A stretch of 25,483 bases of DNA, from positions 1-25,483 of the forward strand of contig JAIKXO010000274.1 in NCBI GenBank assembly GCA_024684065.1. Reading direction: 5' to 3'. Position 1 is the first letter of the stretch, and each line of letters begins with the position of its first letter. A program made the position numbers and the translations under genes. Below, in pieces: positions 17,827 to 23,533 of this stretch. The notes beneath the pieces are model-generated. The model saw nothing but the letters and a program-made list of their open reading frames with translations. It did no database searches and was not told where the DNA came from. The stretch comes from Lachnospiraceae bacterium. GTDB taxonomy: Bacteria > Bacillota_A > Clostridia > Lachnospirales > Lachnospiraceae.

Positions 17827-17950
17827 ATTACTGCACCGATTTGCGCAGCAAATCGTGTGCTTTGGTATAAACTTTAGTTTATACCGAACCAATTCGGCAT
17901 TTGCCTTGGCAAATGTCGAATAAGCCCGGGCTGTTTACAGACCGGATCAT
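17827..17950 (-). repeat. Triple-hairpin intergenic repeat, copy B
   Basis: Three consecutive hairpins: GCAC-CGATTTGC/GCAAATCG-GTGC (17833-17860), GGTATAAACT/AGTTTATACC (17864-17885) and CGGCATTTGCC/GGCAAATGTCG (17895-17918). A CCGGGCTGTTTACAGACCGG segment follows. It is closely similar to copy A. It sits between the binding-protein gene and the ATPase gene inside the operon. Confidence 0.75.
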
Positions 17951-17974
17951 TCGAATCATTTCCTCTTTAAACGC

Positions 17975-17997
17975 AGGAGGAGCATAGAGCTCCTCCT
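17975..17997 (-). terminator. Hairpin after the binding-protein gene (partial terminator or mRNA stabiliser)
   Basis: A perfect 9-bp stem AGGAGGAGC/GCTCCTCCT with a five-base loop, 42 bases after the lipoprotein stop. Only a short T stretch follows in the transcribed direction, so read-through to the ATPase gene is expected. Similar hairpins after binding-protein genes raise the abundance of that mRNA segment in other sugar importer operons. The right arm also resembles an anti-ribosome-binding sequence. Confidence 0.55.
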
Positions 17998-18038
17998 ACC
18001 TGATTTTCTATAAAGCTTCAATTTAACTGAATTTATGC

Positions 18039-19076
18039 TTAGAAGCCCTCGCCGGCATCAAGTGAAGCCTGGGCATTGTCGATGTTGTAGAGCTTGCCCT
18101 GAAGGACGACCCTGTCATCAAAGGTCTCGCCTGCTTCAAGCTTGTTGATGAGCTCAACGATCGCATCACCGTAGAAAGGATTGCAGAGATATGTTGCGGT
18201 CATCTCACCGTCGATTATAGCCTGAAGGCCGTCAGTAGTTCCGTCAACACCGAATACCTTGATATCCTCGCCGGGTGTAAGGCCTGCTGCCTTGATGGCG
18301 TTGATCGCGCCGATACCGTTGTCATCGGAATGAGCATAAACTACATCGATCTCATCGCCGTAGCTCTGGATAAGGTTCTCCATAGCGGTCTGTGACTCTG
18401 TACGGGAGAAATTACCAACCTGTGAAGCTAAGATATTGTAGTTATCATACTGATCGATGATGTTTCTGAAGCCTTCCGCACGCTGTGCCGTAACGTCGGC
18501 ACCGGGGGTTCCGGTAAGCTCCACGATATTGATGGGATCATCTGTTCCGAAGGTATCAACAACAGCCTGTCCTACGTTCTCACCTTCCATGATGTAATCG
18601 CCCTGGATAAGGACATCATAGGGACCGTCCGCAAGGCGGTCATAAAGGACAACGGTTATGCCGGCATCCTTTGCTTCTTCAAGTACGTTCTCATAGCCTT
18701 CCTGCTCACGGGGACCGATTACCAGATAATCAGGCTTCTGGGCGATCATATCCTCAAGGTCTGAGATCTGCTGAGCCGTGTCGTCGTTAGCATCTGCGAA
18801 AATAACATTCCAGCCCTGCTCTTTAAGAGCGCGGTTGATATCATCCGTATTGGTAACACGCCAGTTATTATAGGAAGCATACTGGCTGAAGCCTACCGTA
18901 AGAGCCCCTTCTGCGGGAGCTTCGGCTGTATCGGCCTCAGGAGCCTCTGCATCATCTGCGGGTGCCTCTGTGGTCTCATCGGGGACAGCAGACTCCGTAA
19001 CCATTCCGGCGCAGCCTGTAAGAAGGGAAGCAGCCATTGCTGCTGTCAGTAAGGTTGCAAGTAATTTCTTTCTCAT
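18039..19076 (-). CDS. YtfQ-like sugar-binding lipoprotein of the ABC transporter
   Basis: Periplasmic-binding-protein-like lipoprotein that delivers a sugar to the importer. The start at 19076 (MRKKLLATLL) has TAAGGAGG just upstream and gives 345 residues. The lipobox is LLTGC with lipidated Cys22, followed by an acidic Ala/Glu/Pro-rich spacer to about 62. The ligand domain (Peripla_BP_4) opens with VGFSQYASYNNWR and contains IVELTGTPGADV, SQVGNFSRTES, VYAHSDDNGIGAI and GVDGTTDGL. This order closely follows E. coli YtfQ, the galactofuranose-binding protein, more than ribose- or xylose-binding proteins. The ligand is therefore probably a furanose aldose, but contact residues were not checked structurally. 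Confidence 0.9.
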   Translation of the reverse strand: MRKKLLATLLTAAMAASLLTGCAGMVTESAVPDETTEAPADDAEAPEADTAEAPAEGALTVGFSQYASYNNWRVTNTDDINRALKEQGWNVIFADANDDTAQQISDLEDMIAQKPDYLVIGPREQEGYENVLEEAKDAGITVVLYDRLADGPYDVLIQGDYIMEGENVGQAVVDTFGTDDPINIVELTGTPGADVTAQRAEGFRNIIDQYDNYNILASQVGNFSRTESQTAMENLIQSYGDEIDVVYAHSDDNGIGAINAIKAAGLTPGEDIKVFGVDGTTDGLQAIIDGEMTATYLCNPFYGDAIVELINKLEAGETFDDRVVLQGKLYNIDNAQASLDAGEGF

Positions 19077-19157
19077 GTCATCCTCCTTAATCATATTAAC
19101 ATAAATGCATTGTCTATCTCCTCACCTTTCGGTGCAGGGTTCATTTGCTTAGATCTG

Positions 19158-20057
19158 CTATTTGTCTATCTTCCTCATCTCGACACCGCTGATCTTCTCG
19201 TAATACTTAAGAATGGCGCTATGGTCATCGCTCCCCGCTCCGTTGTTGTGGAGCCACTGAAGCATCTCCTGGACCGCGCTCGTAAGGATCATCGGAGTTC
19301 CTACTCCATGACCGGTATCAAGAGCATTGTTCAGATCCTTTATATGAAGGTCAATACGGAAGCCGGGTTTGAAGTTTCCGTCGAGCATCATCGGAACCTT
19401 TGCATCCATTACGGTCGAGCCGGCAAGGCCTCCCCTTATGGCCGCAAATACCTTTTCGGGATCAACGCCCGCCATGGTGGCAAGCTCAAAAGCCTCCGCG
19501 CAGGCCGCGATATTTACGGCAACGATGACCTGGTTGGCAAGCTTTGTCGTGTTTCCGGCGCCGTTCACGTCTCCGCAGTGCACTACTGAAGCACCCATAA
19601 CGCCTAAAAGGTCATAATATTTGTCAAACAGAGCCTTCGGGCCTCCGCACATGATGGAAAGCGTACCGTCTATGGCTTTCGGCTCTCCGCCGGAAACAGG
19701 CGCATCCATCATATTGATGCCCTTTTCAGCGCACTTCTCGGCGATATCCTTAGACTGAAGAGGAGCTATTGAGCTCATGTCGATAATGTCAAGCCCTGCC
19801 TTCGCTCCCTCGGCGATGCCGCCTGCTCCGAAAACTGCCTCCCTTACGTGGGGAGAATTAGGCACCATGGTTATGACCACATCGCTCTTTGAAGCCACGT
19901 CGGCATTGCTTTCGCCTCTTTTCGCGCCGCAGGAAACAACATCATCAAGCGCCTCTTTTGCAAACGGATCAAACGCCGTCACCTCATAACCTGCCTTCAG
20001 AAGGTTCTTGCACATGGGCCTTCCCATGATCCCAAGTCCTACAAATCCTACTTTCAT
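19158..20057 (-). CDS. garR: Beta-hydroxyacid dehydrogenase, GarR/tartronate semialdehyde reductase type
   Basis: NAD(P)H-dependent reductase of 299 residues, in E. coli converting tartronate semialdehyde to D-glycerate. The cofactor motif GLGIMG is at 7-12, the substrate motif DAPVSGGEPKA at 119-129, the catalytic Lys172 in GNTTKLANQ, and the C-terminal helical DL..KDL..A stretch is present. An AAAGGAG site precedes the ATG. It lies between the split transketolase and the binding lipoprotein. Relatives also reduce succinic semialdehyde, 3-sulfolactaldehyde or act on 3-hydroxyisobutyrate, so tartronate semialdehyde is the best guess, supported by glycerate kinase in the same operon. Confidence 0.87.
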   Translation of the reverse strand: MKVGFVGLGIMGRPMCKNLLKAGYEVTAFDPFAKEALDDVVSCGAKRGESNADVASKSDVVITMVPNSPHVREAVFGAGGIAEGAKAGLDIIDMSSIAPLQSKDIAEKCAEKGINMMDAPVSGGEPKAIDGTLSIMCGGPKALFDKYYDLLGVMGASVVHCGDVNGAGNTTKLANQVIVAVNIAACAEAFELATMAGVDPEKVFAAIRGGLAGSTVMDAKVPMMLDGNFKPGFRIDLHIKDLNNALDTGHGVGTPMILTSAVQEMLQWLHNNGAGSDDHSAILKYYEKISGVEMRKIDK

Positions 20058-20101
20058 TACAGAATTTCTCCTTTCTAATTAACTATTTCCTTATATATCC
20101 G

Positions 20102-21043
20102 CTACGCCAGTGAGTTGATCTTCTTAACAGCTTCCGCTATATGTTCGGAAGTGAGTCCCAGATATTCAAGGATATCCTTGTAACTGTGAGCCGAAGCCCC
20201 GAACCTGTCATTTACTCCGACAAATTCTATGGGGATCCTTTCAAGCCTTAAGGCCTCCGCTATGGCTCCGCCAAGACCGCCGACAATGCTGTGCTCCTCT
20301 GCGGTAACGCATCCGCTCTTCACACTCTTTGCTATCTCTGTGACACAGTCCCTGTCAAGAGGCTTTATAGAGCTCACGTTCACAACCTTTACGGAAATCT
20401 CATCTTTGAGAGCCTCTGCGGCTTCCAAAGCCTTCGGTACCATAACGCCGCAGGCAAATACCGCAACATCCGTACCTTCCCTTAATACCGTAGGTTTTCC
20501 GGGTTTGAATTCCGCTCCCTCGGGGGTAACATTATCATAGGGATTCCTGTTTACCCTTAAGTACATCGGTCCCTTATGGGAGGCCATGTACCTTACGGCC
20601 GCTTCGGTCTCGTTAGCGTCAGCGGGAACAAAAACACTCATGTTAGGGATAACCCTCATATAAGCTATGTCATCTATAGACTGATGTGTCGCTCCGTCTC
20701 CGAAATCGGAACATCCTGCCGAGGATCCGCAGATCTTTACGTTCAGCTCGCCGATGGATATGGTCTGCCTTATCTGGTCGTAAGCTCTTCCTCCGGCGAA
20801 TACCGCGAAGGAACTGATAAACGGGATCTTCCCTGCCCTTGCTAAACCGCCTGCCGTCGAGGCCATGTTCGCCTCCGCTATGCCCATCTCTATGTGCCTT
20901 CCTTCAAGACCCGGCTCCGTCTCTACCATCTTACCCATGGTGGATCCTGCAAGGTCCGCGTCCAGCACCACGATGTCCTTATTCTCGTGGCAGAGCTCCA
21001 CGAGCGTCCGGCCGTATGCATTTCTCTGATTTGTTTCAGCCAT
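20102..21043 (-). CDS. Split transketolase, C-terminal (pyrimidine-binding) subunit
   Basis: The second half of a two-gene transketolase, 313 residues. It carries the catalytic glutamate Glu57 in EMGIAEANM, which activates the thiamine cofactor, plus the Pyr domain (GGRAYDQIRQ, DGATHQSIDDIA) and the transketolase C-terminal domain from about 190. The LRVNRNP segment corresponds to the sugar-phosphate binding region. The ribosome site is AAAAGGAG. It begins 40 bases after the N-terminal subunit. Both halves are required for activity. Two-gene transketolases are common in anaerobes for central metabolism, but placement in a sugar operon suggests a dedicated substrate. Confidence 0.92.
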   Translation of the reverse strand: MAETNQRNAYGRTLVELCHENKDIVVLDADLAGSTMGKMVETEPGLEGRHIEMGIAEANMASTAGGLARAGKIPFISSFAVFAGGRAYDQIRQTISIGELNVKICGSSAGCSDFGDGATHQSIDDIAYMRVIPNMSVFVPADANETEAAVRYMASHKGPMYLRVNRNPYDNVTPEGAEFKPGKPTVLREGTDVAVFACGVMVPKALEAAEALKDEISVKVVNVSSIKPLDRDCVTEIAKSVKSGCVTAEEHSIVGGLGGAIAEALRLERIPIEFVGVNDRFGASAHSYKDILEYLGLTSEHIAEAVKKINSLA

Positions 21044-21083
21044 GATTCCTGTCTCCTTTTATATAATGTAAGGTTTCGGTTTA

Positions 21084-21905
21084 CTATGAGAGTTCCTTAA
21101 GAGCTATGTCGTATTCTTCCTGCGTCAGCGCCCTGTTATGATACCCTGCCTGGTTCTCCGCGAAGCTTATTCCCTTTCCTTTTACGGTATGAGCCACTAT
21201 GGCGGTAGGCCTGTCAGTGCATTTTTCCGCTTCATCAAGGGCGGTAAGGATCTCTTCCATGTTATGACCGTCTATCTCTATGACATTCCAGCCGAAAGCC
21301 TTCCATTTATCCGCTATATGCTCGTTCGGGAGCCTGTCGGCTATTTTGCCTGTGGCCTGGAAGCCGTTATTGTCTATTATCGCGCAGAGATTGTTAAGCT
21401 TCTTTGCGCCCGAGGACATTGCTGCTTCCCATATCTGGCCTTCGTCCATCTCGCCGTCGCCTACGAGAACGTATACCCTGTTTTCCTTTCCGTCTAACTT
21501 AAGAGCTATCGCTATGCCTGATCCAAGGGAAAGCCCCTGTCCAAGCGAACCGGTGCCTGCCTCTATGCCGGGGGTACCTAAGTGCGGATGACCCTGAAGG
21601 TAGAAGCCCACCTCCTTGCAGCGGGGCAGATCTTCCACGGGGAAAAACCCTTTCTCCGCCAGGGCGGCGTACTGGAGTATCGCCACATGCCCCTTTGAGA
21701 GCAGGAAGTAGTCTCTTCCTTCCCATTCAGGGTCCTTCGGGTCGACCTTCAGCTTATGGAAATAGAGAGCAGCCATTATATCAGCGCTTGAGCAGCTCCC
21801 GCCGACATGTCCGGCAACACCGACCCCGATGCACTTTATGCAGTCGCGCCTTAACGTCTTCCCCATCTCCTCCAATGATCTTATGGTTTCTTCGCTATAT
21901 GCCAT
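21084..21905 (-). CDS. Split transketolase, N-terminal (TPP-binding) subunit
   Basis: The first gene of the operon, 273 residues. The thiamine diphosphate motif starts GDG at 149-151 and ends NN at 179-180. His33 (GHVGG) and His73 (SKGHVA) occupy the usual active-site histidine positions, and the GSLGQGLS loop is at about 119-126. The ribosome site is GGAGGAG. It pairs with the next gene to form a full transketolase moving two-carbon ketol units between sugars. It is separated by 469 bases from the divergent GntR gene and has its own promoter at 22010-22039. Confidence 0.93.
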   Translation of the reverse strand: MAYSEETIRSLEEMGKTLRRDCIKCIGVGVAGHVGGSCSSADIMAALYFHKLKVDPKDPEWEGRDYFLLSKGHVAILQYAALAEKGFFPVEDLPRCKEVGFYLQGHPHLGTPGIEAGTGSLGQGLSLGSGIAIALKLDGKENRVYVLVGDGEMDEGQIWEAAMSSGAKKLNNLCAIIDNNGFQATGKIADRLPNEHIADKWKAFGWNVIEIDGHNMEEILTALDEAEKCTDRPTAIVAHTVKGKGISFAENQAGYHNRALTQEEYDIALKELS

Positions 21906-21967
21906 GATTTTCTCCTCCGATCGCTTATGCTTATCCGTTTAAGTCATTAAGGCTGTTTTACGGGCTA

Positions 21968-21993
21968 GCTGTAAGCTGTGTGCTGTAAGCTGT
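21968..21993. repeat. Tandem direct repeat in the operon leader
   Basis: GCTGTAAGCTGT occurs twice with a 14-base period (21968-21979 and 21982-21993), in the transcribed leader of the transketolase operon. It may be a replication-slippage duplication or a binding site. Confidence 0.5.
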
Positions 21994-22009
21994 ATTACAA
22001 GTTAATCAC

Positions 22010-22039
22010 ATTCTAACTCCCTTTTATGGAGTTTGTCAA
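22010..22039 (-). promoter_or_regulatory. Promoter of the transketolase/galactonate operon
   Basis: On the minus strand, consensus TTGACA (22039-22034), an 18-base spacer, then TAGAAT (22015-22010). The spacer holds the inverted repeat AACTCC/GGAGTT, which could bind a regulator. The leader is about 100 bases to the transketolase start. Confidence 0.7.
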
Positions 22040-22073
22040 TTAGTCATTATCAACTATGTTTTACCGGGAAATT

Positions 22074-22090
22074 TTGTACAATTTGCACAA
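22074..22090. promoter_or_regulatory. Candidate operator of the GntR regulator
   Basis: TTGTACAATTTGCACAA is a 17-base near-perfect palindrome; outside the central base only one symmetric pair differs. It lies between the two divergent promoters, 35 bases beyond the operon -35 box. The TTGT...ACAA form agrees with operators of FadR-subfamily regulators in general. Confidence 0.55.
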
Positions 22091-22096
22091 GGTGAC

Positions 22097-22115
22097 AGGA
22101 TTTGCTGCGTAAATC
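22097..22115. repeat. Single hairpin resembling the first module of the operon repeats
   Basis: GGATTTGCTGCGTAAATCC. Its core GATTTGCTGCGTAAATC differs by one base from the first hairpin of copy B (17837-17855) read on the minus strand. It is probably a fragment of the same repeat family. Confidence 0.45.
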
Positions 22116-22146
22116 CATTATTGACGGTCGGGCTGTAAATATCCTT

Positions 22147-22175
22147 TTGACAGACAGGGGATTTGTGAATATAAT
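22147..22175 (+). promoter_or_regulatory. Consensus promoter of the GntR regulator gene
   Basis: Perfect TTGACA (22147-22152), a 17-base spacer and perfect TATAAT (22170-22175). The transcript would start near 22182 and carry a leader of about 190 bases. Confidence 0.85.
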
Positions 22176-22185
22176 AGATGCAATT

Positions 22186-22224
22186 ATCTAAGGAAAAACT
22201 GATTAAATCAGTTTTTCCTTAGAT
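22186..22224 (+). promoter_or_regulatory. 18-bp perfect hairpin at the 5' end of the gntR transcript
   Basis: ATCTAAGGAAAAACTGAT, loop TAA, then the exact complement. It begins a few bases after the expected transcription start. Two further hairpins follow in the leader: CGGATTTTC/GAAAATCCG with inner GGCAC/GTGCC (about 22239-22282), and GGAAAC/GTTTCC (about 22288-22313). The array may protect the 5' end, attenuate transcription, or be an inserted palindromic repeat. Confidence 0.6.
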
Positions 22225-22374
22225 GCTCCGCAGGATGCGCACGGATTTTCAGCGGAAATTGGCACTTCGTGCCGAAAATCCGGCGCGGGAAACGCTTTAA
22301 TCAGTGTTTCCGGAATATTTGTTATCCAGATATCAGAGAGGATATTACGTCAGGCGCAGTCCGGAAAGGCAGTT

Positions 22375-23061
22375 ATGAAGATTCATCCGATACAGAAGAT
22401 CAATGCAGTGGAGCAGGTATTTGAACAGATGCAGGAGCTTTTGATAGACGGCACCTGGAAGGCGGGAGACAAGCTTCCTTCGGAGAATGAGCTTTCGGCT
22501 ACCTTTGGGGTGAGCCGTATGACAATACGCCAGTCGATGCAAAAGCTTAAGGCTCTCGGGCTGATCGAGACCCGTACCGGCTCAGGCTCTTACGTTAAAG
22601 AGCTCAATCCGGGAGATTCCCTCAATGAGCTCATCCCCCTTATGTATATAGGGAAGCCTTCCCAGATGCATGTGTTCCAGTTCCGTGAGATGATCGAATC
22701 TGAAAGCGTGCGTATCGCTACGCCCCTTGCGGATGAGAAGAGCCTTAACAGACTTGAGGAACTGTTTAAGAGGATGAAAAAAGCCTCAGAAGAGGATAAC
22801 AGCAGGGCTTTTTCCCAGCAAGACCTGAAATATCATATGACAATAGTCAATCTGACCGGCAACCCCATGATAATAAGGGCTTACGAGATCCTCGGCACGG
22901 TCCTTAAGGAGTCCATGGTCTCTGTTATCGAAAAAATGAAGTATACTCCCGCACTGGGATATCACCGTAAAATACTAGACGCAATGAAGGAAAAGGATGA
23001 AGTCCTCGCCGAAAAGCTAATGCGCGAACATATAAGGCAGAATTACCAGTATTTTGAATAA
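22375..23061 (+). CDS. GntR-family (FadR/FCD subfamily) transcriptional regulator
   Basis: DNA-binding regulator of 228 residues, probably a repressor of the divergent operon. The N-terminal winged helix-turn-helix is at about 10-75 (KLPSENELSATFGVSRMTIRQ region). The C-terminal FCD ligand domain has the full metal-binding set Asp150, His154, His197 and His219. This domain class typically senses sugar acids or their breakdown products, as in DgoR and UxuR. The start has GGAAAGG upstream. It lies directly opposite the transketolase promoter, with a candidate operator at 22074-22090. The stop codon abuts a long palindrome. Confidence 0.93.
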   Translation: MKIHPIQKINAVEQVFEQMQELLIDGTWKAGDKLPSENELSATFGVSRMTIRQSMQKLKALGLIETRTGSGSYVKELNPGDSLNELIPLMYIGKPSQMHVFQFREMIESESVRIATPLADEKSLNRLEELFKRMKKASEEDNSRAFSQQDLKYHMTIVNLTGNPMIIRAYEILGTVLKESMVSVIEKMKYTPALGYHRKILDAMKEKDEVLAEKLMREHIRQNYQYFE

Positions 23062-23078
23062 GACAGGTAAGACAGGGG

Positions 23079-23146
23079 AAGACAGGGGGACGGTTCTTCC
23101 GTCTTATCCATGAGCAGATAAGACGGAAGAACCGTCCCCCTGTCTT
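23079..23146. repeat. Perfect 30-bp palindrome next to the gntR stop
   Basis: Two 30-base arms match without error around an eight-base loop (23109-23116). Each arm holds the GGGGGACGGTTCTT segment. The bases before the left arm repeat a short unit (AAGACAGG-like, three times from 23060), the first copy overlapping the stop codon context. Palindromes with a GGGGACGGTTCTT core are, to my recollection, dispersed repeats in Clostridia; the copy number here could not be checked. Confidence 0.7.
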
Positions 23147-23184
23147 ATTCACCCGTTAGAGTGCGCCATGGCGCGCAAACAAGG

Positions 23185-23227
23185 AAAAAGGGTGCGAGGG
23201 GACAGATCGTCCCTTCGCACCCTTTTT
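23185..23227. terminator. Bidirectional terminator between gntR and the TM2 gene
   Basis: A 19-bp stem from AAAAAGGGTGCGA to TCGCACCCTTTTT with one G-T pair and a five-base loop. A/T runs on both sides let it end transcription from both directions. Confidence 0.85.
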
Positions 23228-23274
23228 ATTTGATTAATAAACAGATTTAGATTTATACTGCCGGCCTTTATATT

Positions 23275-23475
23275 TTACTCTGTGATCCAGGGCGTACCGT
23301 CCTTTGTGGTAAATTTGCCCGTGCAGACCATGATTAAATCATAGAGCCAGCCGATTCCGAATACTCCGCCTGTTAAAAGCCAGAGGATACCGGTACCGAC
23401 TTTTCCGGTAAGGAAACGGTGAATGCCGAGTCCGCCTAAGAAAAAAGTGATACAAATTGCTCCTGCTTTACTCAT
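23275..23475 (-). CDS. TM2-domain membrane protein
   Basis: A small protein of 66 residues with the TM2 signature: two hydrophobic segments (about 5-20 and 26-52) around [12 protein letters not shown], and the [11 protein letters not shown] motif at the second helix. GGGAGAA precedes the ATG. It lies 58 bases after the lipoprotein gene on the same strand and may be co-transcribed. TM2 proteins are widespread, with no settled biochemical role. Confidence 0.9.
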   Translation of the reverse strand: MSKAGAICITFFLGGLGIHRFLTGKVGTGILWLLTGGVFGIGWLYDLIMVCTGKFTTKDGTPWITE

Positions 23476-23533
23476 AACTTTTTCTCCCGATACATATCAT
23501 TAATGTCACATTAAGAGGCCCGGTTACGGTATA

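Noticed and set aside
14202..17950. CRISPR array from the recurrent hairpins
   Set aside because: Only two copies, 3.6 kb apart, with genes in between; no repeat-spacer periodicity and no cas genes.
20102..21905. Sulfoquinovose (sulfo-transketolase) pathway
   Set aside because: Only the split transketolase and a reductase family fit. No sulfoquinovosidase, SF/SE isomerase or sulfonate exporter is present, and the galactonate enzymes are unrelated to that route.
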